In this document: positions 44,394-54,124 of the stretch, in pieces
Position numbering within the stretch: position 1 is the stretch's first letter
How the letters are laid out: every line of letters begins with the position of its first letter
NCBI GenBank assembly: GCA_019638525.1
Contig: JAHBTO010000003.1
Span: 62,001 to 126,000, forward strand
Direction of reading: 5' to 3'
Length of the DNA stretch: 64,000 nucleotides
From: Ferruginibacter sp.
Lineage (GTDB): Bacteria > Bacteroidota > Bacteroidia > Chitinophagales > Chitinophagaceae
Made by a program: the position numbers and the translations under genes
The notes under the pieces: model-generated
Seen by the model: the letters and a program-made list of their open reading frames with translations, nothing else
What the model was told of the DNA's origin: nothing
Database searches by the model: none

Positions 44394-45343
44394 TGCTTAA
44401 AAAAATAATATTCGTTGTAATATTTTTATACTCATGTAATTTCATACATGCTCAGCCTGTTGATACTTCTGCAGAAGAACTTACTATTTCAGTTAAGGAT
44501 TTAAAAATTCATGGAACATTACTCCCGGCCTTTACAAAAGAAAAAATCGTAATCATCATTGCAGGTTCGGGGCCTACCGACCGTGATGGTAACAGCCCAC
44601 TTGGCATTAAATGCAACACTTACCGCATTTTAGCATCAGATTTACAACAAAGTGGAATGGCAAGTTTCCGGTACGATAAAAGGGGAATTGCCGCAAGCAG
44701 TTATAAACAGATGGATGAATCAAAACTGTCTTTTGAAGATTATGTAGATGATGTGCAGAAAATTTTCTATTATCTGAGAGATACTCTTGGGTATAAAGAT
44801 TTTTACATTGCCGGTCATAGCGAAGGTTCTTTGGTAGGGATGATAGCCGCACAGCGTATTCCGGTAAAAGGATTTATATCTATGGCAGGTGCTGGTCGCC
44901 CTATTAACAATATTCTTACAGAGCAAATTACGGCAAACAACCCGGTAATAGGAAAACAAACAGATTCTCTTTTCAATGTATTAAAAGAAAAAGGTAAAAT
45001 TGATACTGTGCCCCCTTACTTATTAAATGTTTTCAGACCAAGCGTACAACCTTATATGTTATCGTGGATGAAGTACGACCCAACTATTGAAATAAAAAAA
45101 CTACTGGTACCGGTATTAATACTCCAGGGAACCTGTGACGTGCAGGTAAAAACTACTGATGCCAATTTTTTGCATGAAGCCAATAAGCAGGCTACATACC
45201 TTATTATTGATGGAATGACGCATACTTTGAAAGATGCCCGTACAGGCTGCGATGATAAAGACATGAAAACTTATAAAGACCCATCATTGCCATTAAACAA
45301 TAAATTGGTTACCGAAATAATAAAATTTGTAAAAGATAATTGA
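44393..45343 (+). CDS. Exported alpha/beta hydrolase (serine esterase/peptidase-like)
   Basis: The 316-residue protein has a signal peptide (1-20, ending FIHAQ), an oxyanion-type motif IIIAGSGPTDRDGNSP, the nucleophile elbow GHSEGS (Ser143), an acid in LQGTCDVQV (Asp249) and the catalytic His277 in DGMTHTLK. It belongs to the broad alpha/beta-hydrolase superfamily, with resemblance to secreted S33-type proteins with the same GSGP-x-DRDGN motif. Its ATG shares bases with the stop of the SdpI-like gene (TGATG), so it is the third gene of that operon. The substrate is unknown. Confidence 0.88.
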   Translation: MLKKIIFVVIFLYSCNFIHAQPVDTSAEELTISVKDLKIHGTLLPAFTKEKIVIIIAGSGPTDRDGNSPLGIKCNTYRILASDLQQSGMASFRYDKRGIAASSYKQMDESKLSFEDYVDDVQKIFYYLRDTLGYKDFYIAGHSEGSLVGMIAAQRIPVKGFISMAGAGRPINNILTEQITANNPVIGKQTDSLFNVLKEKGKIDTVPPYLLNVFRPSVQPYMLSWMKYDPTIEIKKLLVPVLILQGTCDVQVKTTDANFLHEANKQATYLIIDGMTHTLKDARTGCDDKDMKTYKDPSLPLNNKLVTEIIKFVKDN

Positions 45344-45394
45344 TAGATGAAACAATTGTTCATCTGTATTATAAAATTTTAGTAACTCATGATT

Positions 45395-46138
45395 TCAAAA
45401 TGTAAATACTGGTGTTTTAATATCATGATAAAATAAAAAAGTCCACTTTTCTTTTTCACCTTGCTGCCACCACTGCTGGCGTAGTTGCATACATTTACGG
45501 CCATCTAAATCGTACTTAGCAATAAATTTGTTTTTCATTTGTTGCAATTGCGGAGCTACATCACCGCCAAAGAATACCTTTTGCCCCTCTTCCTCTATCC
45601 AAAAAACCTGGTGGTATTTGCTATGAGCGCCTGTTACCCGGTAGGTAATGGTTGTATCAATTTTACCATCGCCCTGTAGCAGTACAACCTGGTCGGAGTT
45701 TTGCAATCCGTCAAAATCTGAAATATGGTACGAGGGAGCGCCTTTTTCAACAGCATATTTTACTTCATTGCTATGCACATAATAGGTGGCATTAGGAAAA
45801 CTTAAAAATTTTTGTTTTAGTATTTCATCATGTTTAAAAATACCGCCTGCATGATCTTTATGCAGGTGGCTGAGCAGTACTTTGGTAACTTCCAATGGAC
45901 CAATACCGTTGTTCAATAAATTTTGATGAATTTGTAAAGTACCATCGGGCATATTAAAACCAAGACCGGTATCAATTACAATAATATCTTTTGATGTGAT
46001 GATGGCAAATGGTTGTATCTCTACCAATAAACTTCCCACGGGCCTCTGTTGCAGGTCGTCGGTTTCAATATTAAAGGGTACAAATTTTTTTGTAGCATCT
46101 ATGGTAAAAGCTCCTTCGCTAAGCGGAATTATTTTCAT
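45395..46138 (-). CDS. Metallo-beta-lactamase-fold hydrolase
   Basis: A 247-residue single-domain protein with the zinc motif SHLHKDHAGG (His91, His93, Asp95, His96), IVIDTGLG before it, the later ligands in TYRVTGAHSKYHQVF and FFGGDVAPQLQQ, and a C-terminal His in FLFYHDIKTP. There is no signal peptide. It fits the broad glyoxalase II/MBL superfamily; the substrate cannot be assigned. It is separated from rodA by 145 bp and transcribed in the same direction from the convergent end of the hydrolase operon. Confidence 0.85.
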   Translation of the reverse strand: MKIIPLSEGAFTIDATKKFVPFNIETDDLQQRPVGSLLVEIQPFAIITSKDIIVIDTGLGFNMPDGTLQIHQNLLNNGIGPLEVTKVLLSHLHKDHAGGIFKHDEILKQKFLSFPNATYYVHSNEVKYAVEKGAPSYHISDFDGLQNSDQVVLLQGDGKIDTTITYRVTGAHSKYHQVFWIEEEGQKVFFGGDVAPQLQQMKNKFIAKYDLDGRKCMQLRQQWWQQGEKEKWTFLFYHDIKTPVFTF

Positions 46139-46283
46139 ACCTGCTGGTTCATTTATTAAAATTAATTACAAATGGTTATGATAGATAGTATTTTACTTTA
46201 AATATAGTTGGCGTATAAACTACCCGGAATTATTTTTTAAAAAATGTTTATTCAAATCTTTCAGTAAAAACTAAAGCGAAAGA

Positions 46284-47636
46284 TTATCTTAACACCATTT
46301 GCCTGTCGGCATCAAGTTTTATCAATATAAAGATAAGTATGGTAAAAGTTAACAATGATGAACCACCATAACTCATCAAAGGCAGGGTTATTCCAATAAC
46401 CGGCGCTAATCCAATAGTTACACAAATATTTACTGCCACATGAAAAAACATGATGCCTGCAACAGAATAAGCATATACACGGCTAAAAACACTTCGCTGC
46501 CTTTCGGCAATCCTAACAATACGTAAAAGAAAGCCAAGATACACCAGCATTAAAATACTGGTGCCAATAAACCCAAAGTTTTCGCCTACCGATGTAAAGA
46601 TGAAATCGGTATGTTGCTCGGGTACAAAATCGCCACGGGTTTGTGTACCTTTTAAAAAGCCTTTGCCTGTTAACCCGCCGGAGCCTATTGCAATTTTTGA
46701 TTGTTTTACATTGTAATTCTGCTGGTCGTTTTTTCTTTGTTTGGCTTTAATTTCTTCATCGCTGTTTAAATTGGCCGTTGATTTCTCAGTAAAGGGATTA
46801 TCAACACCTACCATGCTAAAAATCCTGTCGGCCTGGTATTTTTTAAATACATGCTTGAAAGTGAATGGCACCACAATACCTACAAATAACGAACTAAATG
46901 CCCATGCACCAATGATGATGAACAATAAACGGTTATTACGCCTTACCTGTCTTCGGTTAAAATAAAATACAAGTATGGCTATTATAGCAAAAGCTATCAG
47001 TAATGTATTTGTTCTGAACAAAAGAGAAACTACAAGCAATACAGCCATTGATACACCTGCTATTAAATAACCCGGCGGTAAGCCTTCACGGTACATAGGA
47101 ATTAAAAACGAAAAATACACTAATGCCAAACCTGTTTCGCCTTGAAGTATGGATAATAACAGTGGAGCAAAAGCAATGGCAGCTGCTATCAACTGCGATT
47201 TTGGTTTCCTGAAATCTGTTTCGGGCATCGACAGGTATTTTGACAATGCCAATGCGGTGAATATTTTGCATAGCTCAACCGGTTGCAGGTTCATAAAGCC
47301 CAGCGGAATCCAGCTTTTTGAGCCTTTAATTTCTTTGCCTACCACAAATGTGGCCAGTATTAAAACAATACCAACCAGGTACGATATGTTGGCAGTGGCT
47401 GTAAACAGCTTGCTATCGGTTAATAAAATAAATATTGCCAATACACTGCATCCTGCAAAAAAGAAAAGTTGCTTACTGTAATTTTTTTTGAAACCAGTAA
47501 GTGTTTGTAAGAAATGATCGGTGCTTTTATATTCAACCGAATAAATACAAATGATGCCAAAGATTACGAGCATTACATACAACCAAACCATTATCCAGTC
47601 AATTCCTTTTGATATGGTGGGGTTACTTTGGTTCAT
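46284..47636 (-). CDS. rodA: Rod-shape-determining glycan polymerase RodA
   Basis: A SEDS-family peptidoglycan glycosyltransferase that works with PBP2 in side-wall growth. The 450-residue protein has about ten membrane segments, with GKEIKGSKSWIPLGFMNLQPVELCKI, LQGETGLALVYFSFL, a large extracytoplasmic loop (about 255-345) rich in charged residues, and the C-terminal NICVTIGLAPVIGITLPLMSYGGSSLL signature in consecutive motifs. The loop is longer than in the roughly 370-residue E. coli protein. It is the last gene of the mreBCD-mrdA-rodA run, 45 bp after mrdA. Confidence 0.95.
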   Translation of the reverse strand: MNQSNPTISKGIDWIMVWLYVMLVIFGIICIYSVEYKSTDHFLQTLTGFKKNYSKQLFFFAGCSVLAIFILLTDSKLFTATANISYLVGIVLILATFVVGKEIKGSKSWIPLGFMNLQPVELCKIFTALALSKYLSMPETDFRKPKSQLIAAAIAFAPLLLSILQGETGLALVYFSFLIPMYREGLPPGYLIAGVSMAVLLVVSLLFRTNTLLIAFAIIAILVFYFNRRQVRRNNRLLFIIIGAWAFSSLFVGIVVPFTFKHVFKKYQADRIFSMVGVDNPFTEKSTANLNSDEEIKAKQRKNDQQNYNVKQSKIAIGSGGLTGKGFLKGTQTRGDFVPEQHTDFIFTSVGENFGFIGTSILMLVYLGFLLRIVRIAERQRSVFSRVYAYSVAGIMFFHVAVNICVTIGLAPVIGITLPLMSYGGSSLLTFTILIFILIKLDADRQMVLR

Positions 47637-47681
47637 GATTTTTATTGAAAAAATTAATAAGCAATTACTTTTTGCTCAAGT

Positions 47682-49811
47682 TTACATTACCGAATCTTTA
47701 AGCTCGGGTTTTTTCTTTTCATTAGGCAAAATAGCCTGGGGTTTTAATTGTTGTTTATTGTTTTCTTCTTTCTTTTGTGAATCTTTTTTTGAATCATCTT
47801 TATCTTTTTTGATAGCATCTAAAGCTTCTTGTTCATCAGATATATCAACCTGCATGGTATCTCTAAGTATTTTTATATATCCTTTTGCCAGCAGGTAAGC
47901 TGTATCTTTTGCATGGGTTAACGAATCTCTTGTTTTGATAGCACTGTAAATACGTGGTGGTATCAGGTTCATCTTATAAAATTTCTCTGCAAGCGGTAGC
48001 CTGTTTTTTGCAATTGTATCATTTAAATATTTTTCAATCATAAGCCCTACAATTGGTGCTGCATAAGTACCTCCAAAGCGGCCACTGTTTTCAACCACAC
48101 ACATAATGGCAATTTTTGGATTTTCTCTTGGTGCAAAACCGCAAAAGAAAGCATGGTTGGGTTGTTTTACGCCACGATAGTAGTTTTCAACGGTACCTGT
48201 TTTTCCGCAAATAGTAATACCGGGAACTTTTGCACCGCCACCTGTTCCTCTTTCAACAACTCCCTGCATTCCGTTTTGCACCACATCAAAAATACTGTCG
48301 GGTATATCAATTGCCTTATGCTTTACTTTATATTTCGATAGCATATCATACTTGTCGCCATCTTCAATAGAATCTACTAAATGCGGAATGATATACCAGC
48401 CTTTGTTTGCTATGTAAGCCATTTCATTGGCAACCTGTATAGGTGTTACATCTACTTCGCCCTGCCCAATACTTACCGAACGGTAATTACAATAATTCCA
48501 GGCACCTTTTCCATATACTTTATTGAAATAAGCAGGTGTTGGAATATGACCCGGTTTTTCCCAGGGAACATCAATACCTAGTTTATGTCCTAATCCAAAA
48601 GCATACATATATTTATCCCAAACAGCAAGGCTACTATCCTGGCTTGGGTATTTGGGATTGTTTATCACCCGTTGCATTACTGTAGCAAAATAAGTATTGT
48701 CTGATACAGTTATTGCATGTTGCAAATCAAACACACCCCTGTCTAAACATCTCATAGGTTTACCACTGCCGCAACCATAAAATGCACCTGAGCATGCAAC
48801 CTGGAATTTGGTATCTATCACACCTTCGTGCAGGCCTACAAGCGCTTGCAGTGTTTTAAAAGTAGAACCCGGCGAGTAGGTAGCACTTACCGAACGGTTA
48901 AATAATGGCAAAGCAGGGCTTAGTAATAAATCAGCATAATGTTTTCTTCTTTCGGCACCGGTTAATAACCTGGGTTTATATGTTGGGCTACTTACCATTG
49001 CTAAAATCCCCCCGGTTTTAGGATCAACTGCAACAATAGACCCCAATTTATTTTCCATTAATTTTTCACCAAACTCCTGCAATTCTATATCAATGGAAGT
49101 GTATAGGTTTTGCCCGGCTATGGCTGCAGTATCAAACCTGCCGTTTTCCAGGGGCTCTGTTAATCGGTTTTTATTATCCCGTTTCCAAAACTCTATACCA
49201 CGCTGCCCCATCAATACTTTTTCGTAAGTACGTTCAAGCCCGGCACGGCCAATATAATCTCCCATTACATATCCTTCGTACTGTGGATTTTTTAAAATAT
49301 TTGAATCTACTTCGCCCAGGTAACCAAAAATATTTCCTCCTGCATCATAAGGATAATCCCTCACGGAACGTTCTTGCAAAAAATACCCGGGTGCCAGTTT
49401 GTACATGATTTCGTTAAGCATGGCCATTTTTTCGTTGCTTAACAACGATTCGAAAACCGAAGCCCGGTAACTTTTATTTTTTATGATTGCCGAAATGATG
49501 CGTTTATGAAATTCGGCTGAGTCTATATTCAATATCCTGCAAAGGGTAGCGGTATCGGTATTTTTTATTTTTCCGGGTATCACCATCAAATCGTAAATAA
49601 CTGTGTTTTGCAGTATAGATCTTCCTTTCCTGTCGAACACAATACCCCTGTCGGGATAAATAACTTTACGAAAAGTGCCTTGCCCTTCGGCCATCAGTTT
49701 ATATTTTGTAGAAAACAATTGCAGGTTTATTAATTGCAAAAGAATAACTGCAAACATGCCGGCAAAAACCAGTATGATAACATTTTTTCTTGATTGATTA
49801 AAGACAGGCAA
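47682..49811 (-). CDS. mrdA: Penicillin-binding protein 2 (class B transpeptidase)
   Basis: The transpeptidase of the elongation complex. The 709-residue protein has one membrane anchor (about 10-30), a pedestal domain (about 45-210; IYPDRGIVFDRKG, GYLGEV) and a transpeptidase domain with SxxK at Ser316 (SPGSTFK), SDN at 370-372 and KTG at 537-539. Three close cysteines (ACSGAFYGCGSGKPMRC) lie between the first two motifs, near where E. coli PBP2 binds zinc. A charged tail (about 660-709) follows. The start is TTG at 49811; no ATG precedes the membrane anchor. Confidence 0.95.
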   Translation of the reverse strand: MPVFNQSRKNVIILVFAGMFAVILLQLINLQLFSTKYKLMAEGQGTFRKVIYPDRGIVFDRKGRSILQNTVIYDLMVIPGKIKNTDTATLCRILNIDSAEFHKRIISAIIKNKSYRASVFESLLSNEKMAMLNEIMYKLAPGYFLQERSVRDYPYDAGGNIFGYLGEVDSNILKNPQYEGYVMGDYIGRAGLERTYEKVLMGQRGIEFWKRDNKNRLTEPLENGRFDTAAIAGQNLYTSIDIELQEFGEKLMENKLGSIVAVDPKTGGILAMVSSPTYKPRLLTGAERRKHYADLLLSPALPLFNRSVSATYSPGSTFKTLQALVGLHEGVIDTKFQVACSGAFYGCGSGKPMRCLDRGVFDLQHAITVSDNTYFATVMQRVINNPKYPSQDSSLAVWDKYMYAFGLGHKLGIDVPWEKPGHIPTPAYFNKVYGKGAWNYCNYRSVSIGQGEVDVTPIQVANEMAYIANKGWYIIPHLVDSIEDGDKYDMLSKYKVKHKAIDIPDSIFDVVQNGMQGVVERGTGGGAKVPGITICGKTGTVENYYRGVKQPNHAFFCGFAPRENPKIAIMCVVENSGRFGGTYAAPIVGLMIEKYLNDTIAKNRLPLAEKFYKMNLIPPRIYSAIKTRDSLTHAKDTAYLLAKGYIKILRDTMQVDISDEQEALDAIKKDKDDSKKDSQKKEENNKQQLKPQAILPNEKKKPELKDSVM

Positions 49812-49893
49812 GGTTGATTTTTATTTTATTATTTGCTTTTTTATGATACGGAATTTATAGATTTTTTATTATAGCGGCATTGTTAATTTTCAC

Positions 49894-50427
49894 TTACACG
49901 GTATTGGTACGAAATTTTTGTTTACGTACAAAAAGCAATTCGGTAATGATAATTAAAAGTAAACTTAATACAGTAGATAATAATGTTTTTACCAGGAAAT
50001 ACCAGATGTTGCCAAACTGCCATGCTTCTAAAAAAAACAGCCAGGCATGATGTATAAATGTAAGTACACTGATGAAGACCATGTAAGGTAAAATACCTCC
50101 CATGCTGGTAAATGAAGGTTCGTTATAATTTGTATCGGCGCCTTCTTGTGGTATAAGTATATTAATTAAAAAAGGTCGTACATACGCTATTAGCACACAG
50201 GCTGCTGAATGAAAGCCCGGTTGGTGATGAAAGCTATCGAGTGTAAAACCCAACAGGAATGCAATAAGCATTTGTTGTGTACGCCCCATATTAAATGGCA
50301 GCCAAATGAGGAATAGAAAATAGATATATGGCGTTACCATTTGATGCAGGTGTATCCTATCAAGTACAAAAACCTGTACCAGTATAAACAATGCAAAGCG
50401 TATGAAATATTTAATCAGTGAGCTCAT
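49894..50427 (-). CDS. mreD: Rod-shape-determining protein MreD
   Basis: A 177-residue integral membrane protein with five or six hydrophobic segments (IRFALFILVQVFVLDRI at the start, IIITELLFV near the end) and the characteristic LGFTLDSFHHQPGFHSAACVLIAY segment. It is part of the elongation machinery that positions MreB-directed wall growth. It begins 17 bp after mreC and ends 83 bp before mrdA. MreD is poorly conserved, so order in the cluster carries weight for the call. Confidence 0.88.
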   Translation of the reverse strand: MSSLIKYFIRFALFILVQVFVLDRIHLHQMVTPYIYFLFLIWLPFNMGRTQQMLIAFLLGFTLDSFHHQPGFHSAACVLIAYVRPFLINILIPQEGADTNYNEPSFTSMGGILPYMVFISVLTFIHHAWLFFLEAWQFGNIWYFLVKTLLSTVLSLLLIIITELLFVRKQKFRTNTV

Positions 50428-50443
50428 CTCTCAATTTAAACAA

Positions 50444-51301
50444 TTATTGTGTTTTTTGTTTTACTTTTTCCAATATTGTTTTTATGTTATCTGCTTGTTT
50501 ATTTTCTATGGCATAAACATATTCCAGGTTATAAAAATTAGCGGCAGCTTTAAACTTAATTAAAAAATTTCCACTGCTTTTATCTGCTGCTACTTCTTCA
50601 ATAACGCCTATTAGCATTCCTTTTGGTATGCTTGTACTAAAACCGCTCGATATGATGGTATCGCCTTTGGCCACTTTTACATTTTTAGGGATGCCTGTAA
50701 GAGAAATAATGCCGGGAGTTTTTCCATCCCAGGATAGGGTGCCTGTTTCGCCTGTTTTTAACAATTTGCCGCTAATATGACTGTCTTTATGCAACAGGCT
50801 CATCACCACTGCAAAATCTTTGCTTACATCTGTAACAATGCCTACCACGCCCATGTTAGGGTCTATGATGCCCATGCCATCTTTTATATTTTGTGCAGCA
50901 CCACGGTTAATTACTATAAAATTATTTTGTGCGGCAACAGAATTGTAAACCACTTTAGCCGGGTAATATTCATACTTCCTGTACCGCTCCATCGAATCAA
51001 CCTTTATTGAATCTACCAGTATATTGCTGCTGGTATCGGGTAATGCAAAATCGGCTTTAAGTTTATCGTACAGTTTTTTATTGGCTGTAACCAGCGAATC
51101 GTTTGTTTTTTTAAGTTGAAAATAATATTGCACTTTATTATATTGCTCATTTATTTTGCCGGTAAGCTGGTTGGTAGTTTTGCTAAACACTGCATTGTGG
51201 TAACGACTGTAATGAACGATGAGATAGATGCTGAAACCCTGTAACAAAAGAAACAGGATAAAATTAAAATAACGACGGATGAAAAGAAAAATATTACGCA
51301 C
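50444..51301 (-). CDS. mreC: Rod-shape-determining protein MreC
   Basis: A bitopic periplasmic scaffold of the elongation complex. The 285-residue protein has one N-terminal membrane helix (about 9-29), a short coiled-coil stretch (about 45-85; KINEQYNKVQYYFQLKKTND), and a beta-rich domain with PAKVVYNS, FIVINRGAAQNIKDGMGI, GVVGIVTDVSKDFAVVMSLLHKD and GDTIISSGFSTSIPKGMLIG in sequence. The start is GTG at 51301. It is 125 bp after mreB and 17 bp before mreD. Confidence 0.94.
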   Translation of the reverse strand: MRNIFLFIRRYFNFILFLLLQGFSIYLIVHYSRYHNAVFSKTTNQLTGKINEQYNKVQYYFQLKKTNDSLVTANKKLYDKLKADFALPDTSSNILVDSIKVDSMERYRKYEYYPAKVVYNSVAAQNNFIVINRGAAQNIKDGMGIIDPNMGVVGIVTDVSKDFAVVMSLLHKDSHISGKLLKTGETGTLSWDGKTPGIISLTGIPKNVKVAKGDTIISSGFSTSIPKGMLIGVIEEVAADKSSGNFLIKFKAAANFYNLEYVYAIENKQADNIKTILEKVKQKTQ

Positions 51302-51425
51302 CGGGGAATGGATATTTTTAACGGTTGAATTTTGAATGTTGAATTAAAACTTTATGTTTTTTTGATACCGTTAAAACTTCTTCGCTGCATTAAAGATTCA
51401 TAATTAAACATTCAAAATTGAAATA

Positions 51426-52451
51426 CTATCTCATTACAAAAGGGTACCTGTCATAATGTTTTAAAGCAATACCTGTACCACGTACCACACTTTTTAACGG
51501 ATCATCGGCCACATGTACAGGTAATTTTATTTTTGCATTCAACCGCTTATCAAGCCCACGCAACAAAGCGCCGCCACCTGTTATATACAATCCCCTGCGG
51601 TAAATGTCAGAAGCCAGCTCGGGTGGAGTTGTTTCTAATGCTTTAAGTATAGCTTCTTCTATTTTAAAAATACTTTTGTCTAATGCTTCGGCAACTTCCT
51701 GGTAACTAACCATCACCTGTTTGGGGATACCTGTTACAAGATCCCGGCCATTTACAGGTATATCATCAGGTGGGTTGTCCAAATCTTTCATGGCTGCGCC
51801 AACCTGAATTTTTATTTGTTCGGCTGTACGTTCACCAATTAATAAACTATGATAGCGGCGTAATGCTTCCATTATATCTGCCGTAAATTCATCGCCTGCA
51901 ATCCTTATACTTTGGTCGCAAACAATACCGGCCAGTGCAATTACGGTAATACCTGTGGTACCGCCGCCAATATCTATAATCATATTTCCAACCGGCTCTT
52001 CCACATCAATACCTATACCCAGCGCAGCGGCCATGGGTTCATGTATCAGGTAAACTTCTTTGGCGCCGGCTTGTTCGGCACTGTCTCGTACAGCACGTTT
52101 TTCTACTTCGGTAATACTGCTTGGTATACAAATCATCATGCGCCAACTTGGTGCAAATAATGGCTTTTTAGGATAGATGAGCTTAATCATTTCCCTTATC
52201 ATCAGCTCGGCGGCGTTAAAATCGGCTATCACACCGTCTTTTAGCGGGCGAACCGTTCTAATGCTTTCATGGGTTTTTTCGTGCATCATCAATGCCTTTT
52301 TACCCACAGCTAAAATATTTTTTGGATTATTCCTGTCTAATGCAACAATAGAAGGTTCGTTTACCACTATCTCATCGTTATGGATGATAAGTGTATTTGC
52401 AGTACCTAAATCAATTGCTATTTCCTGTGTAAAAAAGTTAAAAAGGCCCAT
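51426..52451 (-). CDS. mreB: Rod-shape-determining actin homologue MreB
   Basis: The filament-forming actin-like ATPase that directs side-wall synthesis. The 341-residue protein starts FNFFTQEIAIDLGTANTLI (phosphate 1), has the NEPSIVAL segment, VRPLKDGVIADF, EPMAAALGIGIDVEEP, MIIDIGGGTTGITVIAL (phosphate 2) and YITGGGALLRGLDKRL (adenosine motif). The amphipathic N-terminal tip (MGLFNFF) is suited to membrane binding. It heads the shape operon. The 176-bp region before it has no further gene; CAACTTTG about 40 bp upstream resembles a -7 element weakly. Confidence 0.97.
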   Translation of the reverse strand: MGLFNFFTQEIAIDLGTANTLIIHNDEIVVNEPSIVALDRNNPKNILAVGKKALMMHEKTHESIRTVRPLKDGVIADFNAAELMIREMIKLIYPKKPLFAPSWRMMICIPSSITEVEKRAVRDSAEQAGAKEVYLIHEPMAAALGIGIDVEEPVGNMIIDIGGGTTGITVIALAGIVCDQSIRIAGDEFTADIMEALRRYHSLLIGERTAEQIKIQVGAAMKDLDNPPDDIPVNGRDLVTGIPKQVMVSYQEVAEALDKSIFKIEEAILKALETTPPELASDIYRRGLYITGGGALLRGLDKRLNAKIKLPVHVADDPLKSVVRGTGIALKHYDRYPFVMR

Positions 52452-52627
52452 ATAAAGTATGTGAAATAAGGATTTTAATCAATGCCAGCAAAGTTGGTGG
52501 AAAATAATTGAATTAACAACCGCAATTATTTTATTTTTCAACATTTTACCTAAACTTTTACAAGAATTTTTTTTGCGATGATTTATTGTAAAAATTTCTT
52601 TGCAGCAGTTTTTTTTATAAACCGTTT

Positions 52628-53914
52628 TTACAATCCTGTAAATTCATAACCAATATCGGGCCGGTAGTACATTTTTTCAAAGTTAATAAACGATAACAAG
52701 TTGTTTGATTGATTAACAGCATCAGTTATATTATTGCCATAAGCTGTTACAGCCAACACCCTGCCACCATTGGTTACAATTCCTGCTTCTGAATTTTTTG
52801 TACCGCTGTGAAATATCATTTTTCCCTGTAATTCCATTGCATCCAGGCCTTTTACCGGTTTACCTTTTTCATAATTGCCGGGGTAACCGCCACTAACTGT
52901 AACCACAGTGGCTACTGCACGTTCATCTGTTTGTATGCTTATGCCCTGCAGTTTTTTATCAACTGTAGCTAGTAATAACTCTACCAGGTCGTTTTTAATA
53001 CGGGGAATTACTACTTCGGTTTCGGGGTCGCCAAGACGGCAGTTGTATTCAATTACTTTAGGCTCTCCATCATCATTCATCAAACCAAAAAATATAAAGC
53101 CTTTATATTCCAAATTATCTTTTTGCAAACCTGCAATGGTTGGTTCTATAACCTTTTCTTTTACTTTTTGTAAAAATGCTATATCTACAAAAGGCAAAGG
53201 ACTTACGGCTCCCATGCCGCCTGTGTTAAGGCCTGTATCGGCCAGCCCCACCCGTTTATAATCTTTTGCCTCTGGCAGCACTACATAATTTATTCCATCA
53301 GTTAGTACAAAAATGCTCAATTCAATACCCGTTAAAAATTCTTCTATCACAACTTTTTTACCGGCATCACCAAATTTAGATTGGTTCAGCATCAGGTCGA
53401 ATTCGGCAATGGCTTCAATATGTGTTTGGCAAATTAATACACCTTTGCCAGCAGCCAGCCCATCGGCTTTTAATACAACGGGTAATGGTTGTTGTTTTAT
53501 GTATTCAACACCTTCTAAATACGAGGCTGCATCAAATTGGGCATATGCTGCCGTGGGTACCCCGTGCTTTTTCATAAAAGCTTTGGCAAAAGCCTTACTA
53601 CCTTCCAGTTGAGATGCTGCTTTGGATGGGCCAATGATTTTTAAGTTTTCGAACCCCTTCTTATCCTTAAAAAAATCGGTGATGCCTTTTACCAATGGCT
53701 CTTCGGGGCCCACTACTATCATTTGTATGCCGTGATTTGCACATGCAACAGCCAAGGCCTCAAAATCGGTTACGGCAATGGGCAGGTTGGTGCCACACAA
53801 AGCGGTGCCTGCATTGCCGGGTGCAATAAAAAGTTTATTGCATAAGGGGCTTTGTGTAAGTTTCCATGCCAGGGCATGCTCCCTGCCGCCGCTGCCAATT
53901 AATAGAATATTCAT
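52628..53914 (-). CDS. purD: Phosphoribosylamine-glycine ligase
   Basis: Second step of purine synthesis: ATP-dependent joining of glycine to phosphoribosylamine. The 428-residue ATP-grasp protein has the N-terminal IGSGGREHALAWKL, GPEEPLVKGI, EGSKAFAKAFMKKHGVPTA, VLKADGLAAGKGVLIC and IEEFLTGIELS, the metal-binding YNCRLGDPETEV and a C-terminal VTVSGGYPGNYEKGKP segment. It is monofunctional, as usual in bacteria. It is not linked to other pur genes here and points toward mreB, from which it is 176 bp away. Confidence 0.97.
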   Translation of the reverse strand: MNILLIGSGGREHALAWKLTQSPLCNKLFIAPGNAGTALCGTNLPIAVTDFEALAVACANHGIQMIVVGPEEPLVKGITDFFKDKKGFENLKIIGPSKAASQLEGSKAFAKAFMKKHGVPTAAYAQFDAASYLEGVEYIKQQPLPVVLKADGLAAGKGVLICQTHIEAIAEFDLMLNQSKFGDAGKKVVIEEFLTGIELSIFVLTDGINYVVLPEAKDYKRVGLADTGLNTGGMGAVSPLPFVDIAFLQKVKEKVIEPTIAGLQKDNLEYKGFIFFGLMNDDGEPKVIEYNCRLGDPETEVVIPRIKNDLVELLLATVDKKLQGISIQTDERAVATVVTVSGGYPGNYEKGKPVKGLDAMELQGKMIFHSGTKNSEAGIVTNGGRVLAVTAYGNNITDAVNQSNNLLSFINFEKMYYRPDIGYEFTGL

Positions 53915-54124
53915 TTAAAATTAGTTAAGTAAGCTATTTGCAATGCGTGCGAATTTAAAATGCTATTACATTATTTCAATAATTTATTTTAAGAAAAAAG
54001 CAGGGTATATGCCATTTTATTAACCTATGTTTTATAAATTGATGTTTTTATTTTGATTGTGCTTAGCAGATTTTTACTATTTTGAGGCACTAAACCAACT
54101 ATCAAGCATATAAAATCAATTAAC

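Noticed and set aside
46255..46285. Terminator after rodA
   Set aside because: An AATCTTTC/GAAAGATT inverted repeat exists, but it overlaps the rodA stop codon, is AT-rich, has a 15-base loop, and the T run is several bases away.
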